64,000 bases of DNA from Blepharisma stoltei (Eukaryota; Ciliophora; Heterotrichea; Heterotrichida; Blepharismidae): assembly GCA_914767885.1 (NCBI GenBank), contig CAJZBQ010000055.1, positions 62,001 to 126,000 on the forward strand, in the 5' to 3' direction. Within the stretch, counting starts at the first letter, position 1. The number at the start of each line of letters is the position of its first letter. A program made the position numbers and the translations under genes. The notes under the pieces were generated by a model. The model was not told the DNA's origin, did no database searches, and saw only the letters and a list, made by a program, of their open reading frames with translations. Positions 42,198 to 53,541 of the stretch are shown piece by piece.

Positions 42198-42719
42198 ATG
42201 AGCTCAGATGGCCCTCAAATAACTTTAGTCGCAAAAGATAGCGTCAAAGTAAAAGTGAGTGTAGAATTCAGGAACATCAGCCACTTAATCAAGAGTATTT
42301 TAGAAGATTCCTCACCTAACGAAGAAATTTCAGTTGAGTTTATCCAAGAGCCTGTGCTTGCCAAAATCATAGAGTTTGCAGAACATCACCATTATCGTCC
42401 CCCTGCTTCCCCAAAATGCCCACTTACTAGTAATATTTTAAGTGACGCTTTAAGTGATGATTGGGACATAAATTTTGTCAAAAATCTTACTCGAGAACAG
42501 CTAATTGATTTAATTCAAGCAGCAAGATATTTAGATGTAAAATCACTGCTAGATATTTGTATAGCAACACTTGCAGCAAGCTTCAAAGGGAAAGAAATTG
42601 ATGATATAAATAGAGAGTTCAATATAATAGAAGATTTTACTTTTGAAGAAGAAGAAAAATTAAAAAATGATTTCCCATGGGTGATGGATATGGATGTTAA
42701 ATCGATATTTCATAAATAG
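42198..42719 (+). CDS. SKP1: SKP1
   Basis: 173 aa, typical family length. N-terminal BTB-like fold (VEFRNISHLIKSIL), the conserved core DWDINFVKNLTREQLIDLIQ and AARYLDVKSLLDI, and the C-terminal F-box-binding helices (INREFNIIEDFTFEEEEKL). It is the adaptor linking cullin-1 to F-box proteins in SCF ubiquitin ligases. The final residues (WVMDMDVKSIFHK) are longer than the usual WCEEK end. Confidence 0.96.
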   Translation: MSSDGPQITLVAKDSVKVKVSVEFRNISHLIKSILEDSSPNEEISVEFIQEPVLAKIIEFAEHHHYRPPASPKCPLTSNILSDALSDDWDINFVKNLTREQLIDLIQAARYLDVKSLLDICIATLAASFKGKEIDDINREFNIIEDFTFEEEEKLKNDFPWVMDMDVKSIFHK

Positions 42720-42819
42720 GCTAAATAATCAATTATTACAAATAAGCGGCTTTATATTATTCACAAGAGTAAAACAATTCTGATTTAATATTCTCTTATT
42801 CATATTTTATAAGGCTAAT

Positions 42820-45439
42820 ATGGAAGTCAAGTCTCCTTCTTTATTTAGCAAAACTCTTATTCTCACCTACAAGAATTTTAAAATTCTCTTAGGCTCCAAA
42901 ATATCAGCCTCCTTTTATTTGATTTCACCAGTTTTGCTCTGCATAATGATGCTTTACCAACAAACTATTGCAACTAATTATGTGAATTCAGAAGAGATAA
43001 TTAATCCGAAAATCTATAACGTCAATAAAATCCCGAAGTGCACTGAGCCTGATTGTTCAACACTAGCATTTGGGTTTACTCATGGCACAACAAATTGAAC
43101 AAACTATACAATTAATCATATCTCGAAAACTAGCAATTTTGCCATAGGGTCTGATATTATTTCTTACCCAAATCTTAATCAGACTGAATTTGTGGATATA
43201 CTGAATAAGCAAGAGAGAAGGTCTCAGATAGGGGTGCTATTTTGTACAAATACAATAAAAATAGGAGAAAATGAAGTATATATGGGATTTGGTTGAAATA
43301 AATTTCTGGATTAAAACTCTATGACATAATTATATAGGAAAAAAATTACTATAAAGGAAGAATATTGTAAAATTAAGGTAAAATTGATTACCTTGCGGAA
43401 CACCTAATACTAATTCAACAAGTCTAATCTATGCAATTATCTACAATTTCACAGGAGCAAACCCTTTCTTTATGCTTTATAATATTAATGAGTATAATAT
43501 CCAGCAAGAAATTATAGCAACAAAATTAGCTTTAGACCAAGGGTTATTATCATTTGCATCATATGATCATTCTAACGAAAATAGTGAGATTGAGCTTTCT
43601 ATTCAGCCTTTTCCTTCAACAGCCCACAGATTTTTACAAAAATATAATGTCGTTGCTAGTGTTGGGTCACTCTATCTTTTACTCCCTGGAGTGTTTATAA
43701 TGTCCCTTATAGTCCAAGAAGTCGTCAAGGAAAAATCGCAATATTTGAAAATTTATTTGCATTTATATGGAGCCTCCTCTATTTCTTATTGGCTTTCTTG
43801 AAGCTCAATAGGAGTCATCCTTTCTCTGATATCAGGAAATTTATTTGTGATTTTTGGGAAAATTTGTGGGTTTGACGAGTTTACAAAAACTCCATACATG
43901 CTGCTTGCTATTGTTATTGCATCTTTAAATATTGATATGATGCTTATGGGATGCTGGGCTTCTACAATGATTAAAACGAGAAATATGGCTTATTCTGCGA
44001 TTTTTGCATTTTTATTAGTAGGGTTCTGTTTGCAGGTGATAGTTAGTAGCCCAATTCTAATAATGTATTTGAATTTGAATGATTCCGCAGCATGGGTAAC
44101 TTGCATAAAATATGCTCTGTATATGTATCCTCCATTTCATATGGCTATGATATTTGTTAGGATAACTAAAACAGCTGGTAGTCACTGAGATAAAGAGCTC
44201 TTAACTTGGGTCGAAGGGACTTCCTACACCTGGGATGATCTATATAAACAATTTCAAGGCCAATATAAGGATTTGCATTTTACTTTAACATCGCCATGGT
44301 TTTCTCTAGTATTCTTATGGGGATTATTTTTATTTTATTCAATATTGACTTTATATTTTGATTCCATCATAAAACACAATAAACCCAAAACACAGTAAAA
44401 TCTATATAGACACCCCTTATTTTTTCTCAATTTTTTAAAATGCTGTACTAAAAACAACACTAAAGAAAGACTAAGAAAATCCCTATTATATGACTCAGAT
44501 AAATTGAGAATTATAAATTTGTCAAAAACTTACCATTCCTACTGGAGCAAAAATCATATAAAAGCTGTTGATAATTTTTGTTTAGATTTAAATAAAGATG
44601 AAATTGTGGGAATTATTGGCCAAAATGGAGCAGGAAAATCAACTCTGCTTTCTATGCTAATTGGATGCTTAGTTCCTACCTCTGGGACTGCTGCTTTAGG
44701 AGATCTGGATTTGTTAGAAAATGGCCTTGGATTTATCGGATATTGCCCTCAACAGAATATTTTGTGGGACAATTTATCAGGAGAAGAGCATATTTATATT
44801 TTTAGCTGGCTTAGAGGTGTTGAGTATAGCCACAATATCCTAAAAAGTGTTAATTTAGAAGAAAGCAAAGACGTGACAGCAAATTGCTATAGTGGCGGCA
44901 TGAAACGGAGACTTTCCCTCGCTATTTCAAGTTTAGGGAGCCCAAAAATTATTCTAATGGACGAGCCTACAACTGGTTTAGACCCAATCAATAAAAGGCA
45001 AGTCTGAAAAATTATTTGCAATTTAAAGCAAGGCCGCATAGTAGCCATGACTACACATTCAATGGAAGAAGCTGAAAATTTATCAGATAGAGTTGTGGTT
45101 ATGTCAAAAGGCAAATTAAAAGCTGAGGGAACTCCTATGCTTTTAAAATCGACTTATTCGACTGAATATACATTTCATGTGACTTCCAGCCATCAAGACA
45201 CTCTTACACAAATAATTCGGCAGAAATTTCCCAGTGTAAAAATTAAGACGTCATCTATGAAAATTATTGTGTCTATTTATGAAGGATCTCCAGAAGTTAA
45301 AAATATGGTAAAGTTTATAGAAAATTCTGAATTGGTGACTTCATGATCTATTTCACAGGATAGCCTAGATAAAATACTTTCTATGCTTTCTCATGAAAGT
45401 TTGGAAAATAATTTTGAGTTAAAAGAAAAAATTAATTAA
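42820..45439 (+). CDS. ABCA-type half transporter
   Basis: About 830 aa. Transmembrane helix at residues 32-47, a large extracytoplasmic loop with Cys, then a block of helices (SVGSLYLLLPGVFIMSLIVQ to YSILTLYFD) and one nucleotide-binding domain: Walker A GQNGAGKST, Q-loop CPQQN, signature YSGGMKRRLS, Walker B IILMDEPTTGLDP, H-loop TTHS. NBD after TMD and sequence favour ABCA (lipid-type) half-size transporters. A 15-nt intron lies at 44395-44409. Stops around 43312-43380 require removal of an IES whose edges are ambiguous. TGA is Trp at several sites. Confidence 0.88.
43277..43431. mobile_element. Probable short IES in the ABCA gene (edges ambiguous)
   Basis: The frame shifts from 1 to 2 across this stretch, which holds several TAAs. 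TA pairs that restore frame without a stop include 43277/43389 (112 bp), 43299/43405 (106 bp) and 43312/43430 (118 bp). I cannot choose between them from sequence alone. Confidence 0.6.
44395..44409 (+). other. 15-nt intron
   Basis: GTAAAATCTATATAG, joining ...HNKPKTQ to HPLFFLNFLK, between the membrane domain and the nucleotide-binding domain of the ABCA-type gene. Confidence 0.85.
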
Positions 45440-45468
45440 ATTAATTCTTGCTTTTTATGAAATATTTC

Positions 45469-46383
45469 TTAATCATACCTTAATATAGTTAGGAGGAAAA
45501 GCCCGAAAGCGGTTCCTAGTGATATAAGCCATTTTCTTTTGTTTTCAAGTTTTTCTTCTTTTAAAGTTTTAACTTTTATTAAAGATTCATAATCGTCCTG
45601 TGCTTTAATGGCTTGCTCTTCAATTATTTTAAGTTCGTTTTCTAAATTTTCTAATTCTTTATTTTCATTTTCATATTTTTTAACTCTTTCTTCAACTAAA
45701 AGCAGCTCTTCTCTTATAGAACCACTAACTGATAATTCCTTTTTTGGGGATTCCGCTTCGAAATTTCTCTCAAATCTTTTCAGTTTTTCCTCATATATTT
45801 TTTCTTCCTTTTCAAGATTGCCCATCATTTTTTCAAGTTTTTCAATTTTTCTCTTTAAACCACCTAATTCTGTCTTATAAAACTCAATTTTCTTTTGAAT
45901 AATACTTATATCATTTTTCAGCTCCCTTACCCTAATTTCTTTCTCACAAGTCTCAGTTTTTATATCTATATCCCTACTCTTTTCTTTTATTTTATTTGAC
46001 TTAACTGTGTTTTCATAATTTTTTTGTTCTAAACTCTCAATGCGCTCTTTAGCTTTATTCAATTGAGCAATAATCCTATGCTTTTGCTTTAAAGTTCTAT
46101 TAAAAAAATCCTCCAAATCCTTTATTTCATCATTCAGCCTATTAGAAAAATATTTTTCATTGATTTGCTCTAATCTTTTTTCTTTAGGCTTAACACAATC
46201 ATAATTGATTTTATAAAAAATTTCTTTTAATTCCTCAATTTTCTCCTTTTTAAAGCTCTTTTTCATATCAAGATTCGCTATTTCTTTTAATGATTTTTCT
46301 TTTGTTTCTTCTAATTCTCTGACGACTCTGCAATAGTCTGCATAGTCCTTTTTGTAAAAAGGAAGTATTCCTGGATTATCCAT
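45469..46383 (-). CDS. Tail-anchored coiled-coil protein
   Basis: 304 aa. Almost entirely Glu/Lys-rich coiled coil (residues 20-275), ending in a single C-terminal transmembrane helix (WLISLGTAFGLFLLTIL) and a three-residue tail, the layout of tail-anchored organelle tethers. No family is recognised. It lies 14 bases downstream of the kinase gene on the same strand and converges with the ABCA-type gene. Confidence 0.8.
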   Translation of the reverse strand: MDNPGILPFYKKDYADYCRVVRELEETKEKSLKEIANLDMKKSFKKEKIEELKEIFYKINYDCVKPKEKRLEQINEKYFSNRLNDEIKDLEDFFNRTLKQKHRIIAQLNKAKERIESLEQKNYENTVKSNKIKEKSRDIDIKTETCEKEIRVRELKNDISIIQKKIEFYKTELGGLKRKIEKLEKMMGNLEKEEKIYEEKLKRFERNFEAESPKKELSVSGSIREELLLVEERVKKYENENKELENLENELKIIEEQAIKAQDDYESLIKVKTLKEEKLENKRKWLISLGTAFGLFLLTILRYD

Positions 46384-46397
46384 TTATTTTTATAATT

Positions 46398-48302
46398 TTA
46401 AACAAAGAATTTGGTTCTTTTTCTCTCTAATGGAATTGAATACGGGCTTTTCTTCAGTGCAGCGTCACTTGAACTCCTTCCCATGACTGTTGGAGCTTTA
46501 CTTTTTTGAGCTGATATTGACTTTTTACGTTGTAAAGGCTTCTTTACTTCAGGCTTATTTAAAAAAATCGGTTTTGCTTCATCAATAGATGACCTTCGCT
46601 TTATGTTTGGCTTTAAGTTTCCAGCAGGAAGACTTTTTCTCATTGGTGGAGGAGCATCGCGAATTATGATTCTTTTATTTACAAAAGTTTTTTTTGCTTC
46701 TTCTTTTCTAATTAAGAAGCATTGCCACCATGGCAACTAGTTGCCTTTGGAGCGACAAAAAACCAGAATTTGGACCAAAAAATCAAAAGGTGGCCCCCTT
46801 GGCCATGGATTCACAGTGATTTCCGAGTGGGGTGCAGACTTGGGCTGGCTCACTCCCTCGACCTACAGAAAAGAGAGCCAAGGGCACAGCACCAATCGGG
46901 CACTTCTGGAGGGGTATATGTTGCCTTTAATGGCAGAGATAGTTTCAGAAAGGCATCGGACGCGTCCCTCATACCGTTAGCATTACCAGGGGTTAAGAGA
47001 GTCCTGTGCTGCAAAATTTTTGTCTATTCAGGTTCGAGTGAGCCTCCCCGTTTGGCTGACAGCGTCACAATTTTTGGTGGCCGGGAAGAAAAAGGCGTTA
47101 GATGGTTTTCATACTTAGCTCCATATGAGCGCGATTCTAAGCCCCGACTGGATAGGGGCTGAAATAAACTCCATTTTAACCCTCTCGTAATCTCTCTCTT
47201 TTCTAATTACATGAATCTCTTCATCGCTGCTTATCCGAATATTTTCATCTGGCCCTCCATACCTATATTTATCAATATGATTTGATATTTTTATCATATT
47301 TCATCGCTTTTCTGGATTTTTTTGAAAAATATTTGTGAGTAAATGCCTCCAATGAGGAGAAACTGAGTCAGGCAGTGGTGGATAAGTTACATTAATAATA
47401 TTTTGGACTACTTGAGCTACTGTGTTGCCTTGGAATGGGAGGTTTCCAGTCAGCAATGCATATAAAATGCAACCTAAGCTTCATATATCAAGCGCTGGGG
47501 ATGCTCTGTTATCACTCCTCGAAATCACTTCTGGAGCTGTGTACAATAAGCTTCCCGAATCTGACTTTTCTCCTTTCCCACTAATGCTAAACATCCCTGC
47601 AATTCCGAAATCCACAATTTTTATGGTATTTTTATTCTGGTTTGAAAAAAGAACGTTTTCTAGCTTCAAGTCTCTATGTATAACTTTATTGTTATGGCAG
47701 TACCTTACTGCGTCAATTATTTGTGAGCCTAAATTAAAAACTTCTTCTTCCTTTAGCGCTCCTTTGTCTTCGACATATTTTTGCAGCTCTCCTCCACTGC
47801 AGTATTCCATCACAAAACAAAGCTGCTGGTCCAAAGGAAATGCATCAATTAATTTAACGATATTTGGATGTCTTAGACTTCTTAATAAGACCATCTCTGC
47901 GTAAACTCTACTTACATCTTCATGTGAGACCAAAGTTTTATAGCTAACAAACTTTATTGCTACTTCTTCTTTCGTTAATTTGTTCTTATAAAGGACCACC
48001 GATCCAAAACCGCCTTCTCCTAATTTTTTAATTTCATCATAAATAGCCATACTTGACTGGCGCAAGAATTCTTCTCCACGAGATAAGAATAATGGCTCAT
48101 CTGGGTTCAGCATTTCCATATCGTCATCTGATATCTCTTCTCCTGTTGAATCAAAAATTTTGAAAGATCTTTTAGTGCGAAGGCTTAATTTTTCAGATGA
48201 TTCTGCGATTAAATCGGTTACATTCATGTTTGATCGAATAGGAACTTTACATTTTTGTGTCAAGTGGCCATTGAGAAATACTGTTATCTCAATCTTTTCC
48301 AT
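46398..48302 (-). CDS. Ser/Thr protein kinase split by a SINE-like insertion
   Basis: 469 aa after removing the insertion. A ubiquitin-like/DCX-like N-terminal domain (1-75) precedes a kinase domain: glycine loop GEGGFGSV (95-102), VAIKFV, catalytic loop HRDLKLEN, DFG, and TAPEV as APE. The tail is basic with repeated R-S-S (RRSSIDEA, GRSSSDAA). Sequence is closest to CAMK/AMPK-like kinases by the HRDLKLEN and YCSGGELQKYV patterns. TGA is Trp at two sites (start of WSLGCILYALL, and EKRWNM). The element at 46715-47209 splits the tail after ...HVIRKE. Confidence 0.9.
46715..47209 (+). mobile_element. SINE-like insertion, family 2, in a kinase gene
   Basis: 495 bp including one copy of the 13-bp duplication TCTTTTCTAATTA (46702-46714 and 47197-47209). 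It shares many blocks with 39607-40131 and the same (TC)n-like right end. It is antisense to the host gene. Collapsing the duplication joins HVIRKE to EAKKTFVNK in frame. No terminal inverted repeats and no long coding frame. Confidence 0.92.
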
Positions 48303-48523
48303 TATTTTTTTAATCGATGATTTTAAGACAGGTTATGAATTAAAATGCTGGCTTTTAAACTACTTTATTATAAAGAAACGAATTATGCTTTATTTATAGT
48401 ATGTAACAGATTTTTTGTGAAAGCAAAATACCTTAATTTGTATTAAAATATATTTAATAGGCTGCAATATATTCAAATTTAGCCTGAAAAACATGTATTT
48501 TATTGCATAAAAATTTGCATAAT

Positions 48524-49969
48524 ATGGACTTAGACTTTAAAATTCTAAAGCAATCACCGCTATCTTCATGGGACTCAGAGTCCACAACCAAGGTCGCCCG
48601 CACCTTTGATTTAAGAAAAAGAAGCACATCAGAAAAAGCTTTAAAAACTGCTGAAGCAACTGCAAAAGATAATCGACGTGACAAAAGATATGGATTTCAA
48701 AGGGACACTTTCACAAGTAGCATTGCCAGTGAGTTCACCACTTCTATGAACGATTTTCTGAAAAGTTCAGCTGAGCTTCAAAGCGAATTCCACCGCTTGT
48801 CTGATGCAAGTCGAAATGCGACATCAAGAAAATCAAATCCTTCGTTAAATATAGTAAATCGCAACTTTTACCCTAGTATATCAGAAGGATCAATTGAAAG
48901 CCCGAGATATCCGATAAAAGATGACCTTAGAATTATCCAGCCCAGCAATTTAGCTAGTAAAATCAGCAGCCCAAGGATGGAAGGTGGTTATGACAGTGTT
49001 GCTGAAAAACTTTTAACTGTTTTAGCAGAGCCAAAAAGACCGTCACCTGTCCCAAAACTTAACCAAGTCTGCAACTCAGCAAGAAATTCCACACCAGTCC
49101 AATATAAAGATGATGGAGTCCTACCGACCCCACGCACAACTGTCAAAATGTGGGAACAAGCCAAATTATCCCATGAAGAAGAAATTTTCGGGTCATTTTT
49201 AAAGCGAAATTTTGACTCAAATTCAGAAGAAGACGTTTTGATTTTGGGAATCATTTTTATGTATGAAGAGCAAAAAAAGATTTTGCAGAGGGAGATCAGA
49301 AGACATCAAAATGAATTAGTCAATAAAGAACCAAGCAGCTGTGAAGCCCATGAAAAGAAAATAAAAAGACTGGAAAACCAGAACCAAGACTTGAAACAGG
49401 AAAATATGAGGCTAAAATATGATCTGACTCAGCATAAGGATGAAAGCAGATCTTTAGAAACTACTTTGACGCAAAGCAAGGAAAAAGATATTTTACAAAA
49501 ACTGACAGATATTTTGGAGACTGGGGCAGAGCACCTGCCTGAGCAAGCAGCAAAGCTGAAGTCACAAATTAAAAATGCAGAACTGGTAACGTACTCAATA
49601 ATGAGAATGGCAAATGAATTATCGCTGCATGGGGATCCAAATGAGCTGAGCTCAGTTATTGAGGAAATTCAGTGCTTTGTGTATTCTTTGCAAAATGAGC
49701 ATAAAGAAATAGAAAAATTTGTACATGAAATTTCAAAGACCTTAAATGTAAGCCAAGATCTTAATCAAATTTTAAATGCGTGCAGAGCAGTGCCTTATAT
49801 GAAAAAATTATTTAATTTCCAAGATGATCTTATTACCAGTATAGATTCGCTATTTTTGAGGACGCATGAGATACAGTCTTTCTCGCAGTTTATGAAGAGA
49901 AAACTGAAAATGCATCCTTCTGCTTCTTTAAGTGAAGTTCTTGAAAAATTACGAGACTGTGTGCATTAA
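48524..49969 (+). CDS. Coiled-coil protein, function unknown
   Basis: 481 aa from ATG 48524. A Ser-rich N-terminal half with basic patches is followed by MWEQAKLSHEEEIFGSFLKR and a coiled coil (about 250-345), then helical repeats to the C-terminus. Layout resembles centrosomal or basal-body proteins, but no family is recognised. No IES is detected. Confidence 0.8.
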   Translation: MDLDFKILKQSPLSSWDSESTTKVARTFDLRKRSTSEKALKTAEATAKDNRRDKRYGFQRDTFTSSIASEFTTSMNDFLKSSAELQSEFHRLSDASRNATSRKSNPSLNIVNRNFYPSISEGSIESPRYPIKDDLRIIQPSNLASKISSPRMEGGYDSVAEKLLTVLAEPKRPSPVPKLNQVCNSARNSTPVQYKDDGVLPTPRTTVKMWEQAKLSHEEEIFGSFLKRNFDSNSEEDVLILGIIFMYEEQKKILQREIRRHQNELVNKEPSSCEAHEKKIKRLENQNQDLKQENMRLKYDLTQHKDESRSLETTLTQSKEKDILQKLTDILETGAEHLPEQAAKLKSQIKNAELVTYSIMRMANELSLHGDPNELSSVIEEIQCFVYSLQNEHKEIEKFVHEISKTLNVSQDLNQILNACRAVPYMKKLFNFQDDLITSIDSLFLRTHEIQSFSQFMKRKLKMHPSASLSEVLEKLRDCVH

Positions 49970-50145
49970 AACTTAATATTTGCAAATTTGAAAGATAAAA
50001 ATTAATGAATCATATTTTAATTATTATTTATTGTAATGTTTCGTATAAGATGCTTTTTGATTATTAATATTTTAAGATAATTTTAATAGAATGAATATTT
50101 AAAGAAAATTTTAAAAATATTTTTCAACAATTAGATTGATAACTA

Positions 50146-53100
50146 ATGGAGACCAGATCAGAGACACTGATTTATGCTACTCAACAGAAGAAAAAACGAC
50201 TTCTATCTTCTAAAGCTAGCCTAAGCCTTTTTACTGTCACATCATCAGTAAAAATCACAAAGCTATTTATTGCCAAAGTACTTGCAAGAGATATTCCTAG
50301 CTCACCTTTTGGCTAGTGAGATAAGAAATTGTTAAAATCTCACTTCTTTTTGGGGAAAAAAAATATTTTATTATATTTTTCCTATATTGCTTATATAGGC
50401 TGGCACACCAAAATTTTCTCCAACGTTTGAAGAAAATTCGATATGTGCATTCTCTATATTTTCACGTGTGAATATTTTCTCCATGTTAGAGAAAATTTTA
50501 ACATGGTAGCAATTTAGGCTACGAATAATAATTTTTTTTGTATAAAATTATTTTCATATATAATTAATTATGCTTTTATAGCTTGCGAAATGGGCTTGAT
50601 TGTCCTTTAGATGCCCTTGATTTTTTTGGTAATTTATTGACAATTTCGCCCATTTTTGCCTCGTCAAATGATTTGACAAGTCAACTCAAGTTTGCCTGGA
50701 ATGCAAAATAAATTTAGCTAATCTAAAGCATTTGAAATCAATAAAAAATCGATTGAGAAATGATAAATTAGCTCTATGGGAAGCTCTAAGAGTGGATAAA
50801 GTATAATGATTATAAATTTTTGATAGCTTGCATTATAAGCATATATTTTCTATATTCTTTTAGTATTTTACTTTTAAATATTAAAAACTTGATATTCTTA
50901 TAATTTTTATATAAAATTTTATAAACAAATCAACCAAGAACAAATTAGAAATGAGAATAGTAAGCTAAAAACTGTCAATTTAATAGAGAACAACTATTAC
51001 AATAAAATCAACTTTATGCAAGATATAGAAATTATCACAATTCTTATACCGCTTTTGACATATAATTTACAAGAAGATTTATGTTTTATCATTAAAATGT
51101 CAAATAAGTCAAATTTAATAAATTTGGCTGCATCTAACTCAATTTTTATATTAAATAGAGCAGGTTTTGAATTCAGGAATTTAGATTTTAGAGGGATTAA
51201 TATTCAAGGAGTAAATTTATCAGAAAGCTTGTTTTTTAACGTTAACTTTGAAGGAAGCTGCCTTGAGAAAGCTAATTTTAGTCAAGCAAAGCTATACAGT
51301 TGCAATTTTAAAAACTGCAACTTTGCAGGCGCGATATTTACTCCCCTCATTTCCATAAGCAAAAAAAATATGTTTATTCATGATGCAAACTAAATTTTAA
51401 TTATATTTTTAAAAAAAATCCCAATTACGCAAAATTTAAATTAAAAATATAATTTAATTTATGAAATTTATTCGAATTTACGAAAGATTCATTATAAATT
51501 ATTATTAATTTATTATAATATTCTGGAATTAAGCGTTTTGATAATTGCTGAGAGAGTCAGCAATTTTCAAACAATAAGGGAACATGAAAGTTCAATTAAA
51601 AATGTCATAGTTTCAAAAAATGGCGAATTTTGGCTTATATGTAGCTTTAAAGATACAATATTATGAGATGTAAATAAAAATACTCAGCTCTTTTCATTTG
51701 ATTTTGTATGTGAGAGTGCTGCCTTTTCACCATGCAACAATTTAATCGTTCTTATGGATTATATAAGTAAGAGATTTATAAATTGAGATGGAAAATCGAT
51801 AAAAATATGTGAAAAAGAAGATAAAATTTTTAATATTGGAAAGCATTTATGTAATGTGGCGTTTTCTCCTTGTGGAAAATATATTGCTTTTAGAGGTATG
51901 GAATTTATTGAATTGAATGATTCAGTTAATTATAATATTTATAAAGGGTGAGTAACACACACTAATAGTTCGATTGCATTTACTAAATGCGGGAAATTTA
52001 TCGTTTTTGGGAGTTATAATTGAATTAAGCAGATATCAGTCGAGAATGGAAGATGTGATGATATATTCAAAGTAAATGGTGTACCAAATATTCTTGAATT
52101 TTCGCCAAATTATAAATATTTATGCTGCAATGGCGATTTTCTTTACATAATAAACTTTGAAACTAAAGAGTTAATATTTAGAGAAGACTGGATACAATTA
52201 ACATTTCGTAGCTTGATTTGTTGGTCGCCATGCGAAGATATGGTGGCGTTTTCCGATTGAAGTGGATTGCGTTTATTTGATATTGAAAAACAAGCAATTA
52301 TTGCTCAATTAAGAGTAAACTCCAGCATCTTTAGATCTATTTGCTATTCTAAGAATAGCAAAAGTGTATTGATAAGTTATCAAGATGGATGATTGAAACT
52401 ATGAGACTTGGAAAGCCAAAAAGATCAAAAGCAAATTGATGTAATTGAAAATTATGTGATTGCAGTTGCATTCTCTCGGTGTGAACAGTATTTATATAGA
52501 GTTACGAGTGAGTCAGCAATTGATAAGTACAATATAGACAGTAAATCCTTTGAAACAATAATTAAAGGCAATAAAAAGAAAAAAATCTCTTGTGCTGCGT
52601 TTTCTAATTGCAAAACATATTGTGCTCTAGGGCTTGATGGTAACTCAATAGAATTATGAAATCTGGATACAGGGCAGCTATACATAGCTTTTAAAGAAAA
52701 CACAAAATTTATTTATTCATTGACTTTTTCTTCATCAGGAGTATTTTTATTTTCAGTACATAATTTTTCTATTATTATATGAAACCTTGAGCAAAGAAAA
52801 TCCATAGCAAAGCTTGAACATGATACAAAGATTTTAGCTATTTCTCCAAACGAAAAATATTTTGCATCTTCGCATAACGAAGTTACACTTATATGAAAAA
52901 AAGACCGACGCTATAATATGATTAACCACTTTCGGCATAATCGTTGATCAGTAACTGCATTAGCGTTTTCTTATTGCAGCAATTTTTTATTTACCGGAAA
53001 TGCTAAAGGATATATTATTATGTGGGATTTTATAAATAAGAAAAAATTAAATGAATTTTCTGCTCACAAGACATCTGTAGAATACTTAATTACTACTCCT

Positions 53101-53289
53101 AAAGGCTTGGTGATAGGAATGAATACCCAAATAGTGTTGTGGGATGATAAAACTAATGAAAAAATTAATGAAATTGAAATAAAACTCGAAAGCGTGAATA
53201 ATTTTGCGACGACAAAGTCTGGGGATTGAGTTGCTTTCGGAGGTTTGCATAATACTGTTAAGATGTGTAGGCTATCAGAAAAAAATTAA
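50146..53289 (+). CDS. Pentapeptide/WD40-like repeat protein, array copy 1
   Basis: 761 aa when two IESs (50298-50960 and 51335-51529) are removed at TAs and TGA is read as Trp. A short N-terminal domain (LFIAKVLARDIP) and a helical stretch precede pentapeptide-like repeats (NLDFRGINIQGVNLSES, ANFSQAKLYSCNF). From about residue 180 come WD40-like blades ending in (L/I)WD or (I/L)WN. Many blades use TGA for the blade-ending Trp. The frame is open to TAA 53287. Array copies 2 and 3 are close relatives. Resembles NACHT/WD-type regulatory proteins only in its repeats. Confidence 0.8.
50298..50960. mobile_element. IES in array copy 1, 663 bp
   Basis: Bounded by TAs at 50298 and 50961. Removal gives ARDIPKLKTVNLIEN, aligned with RSIPKWKKLDSIEI of copy 3. 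The interior has short inverted repeats (about 50410-50510: TTTTCTCCAACG...; TTTCACGTGTGAA; TTTTCTCCATG...AGAGAAAA). No gene inside. Confidence 0.75.
51335..51529. mobile_element. IES in array copy 1, about 195 bp
   Basis: The pentapeptide domain breaks off at ...NCNFAGAI, and the WD40 frame resumes as SVLIIAERVSNFQTIREHE. Candidate TAs at 51335 and 51530 keep frame. The left edge carries ACTCCCCTCAT a few bases inside, like other IES ends. Edges are less certain than for the other IES of this gene. Confidence 0.6.
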
Positions 53290-53367
53290 TTTTATTAAGA
53301 TGCCTTCTTCGAAGGTTTTAGAACTCTATTAATATAAATATTTTATGCCACAATTAAATTAAAATTA

Positions 53368-53528
53368 ATGAAATTTAAAGTGCAACAGCAAGCAGCACAT
53401 ATTATTTCTCAGAAAAATAAATCTTTTTTAGTCTAGAGGTAAAATTTAGCATACTAGCTTCATCTATCTCTAAAAATAATGTGAAATTATTTATTGCTAG
53501 AGTCATCATAAGAAGTATTCCTAAATAG
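53368..53528 (+). pseudogene. Orphan N-terminal remnant of an array gene
   Basis: It matches the first 54 codons of copy 3 (MKFKVQQQAAHIISQKNKSF versus MKFKMQQQAAHTISQKNKSF) but has a one-base deletion after KSF that brings a TAG, and a second TAG where copy 3 has TGA (Trp). No downstream domain follows; a different array N-terminus begins at 53542. Confidence 0.8.
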
Positions 53529-53541
53529 TTTTCCATAATTA

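Noticed and set aside
43312-43378. 67-bp TA-bounded segment as the IES of the ABCA gene
   Set aside because: Its length fits the frame change, but joining at these TAs leaves a TAA codon; other TA pairs nearby give an open frame.
46722-47162. Open frame of 146 codons on the plus strand
   Set aside because: It lies wholly inside the SINE-like element and is not conserved in the related element at 39607.
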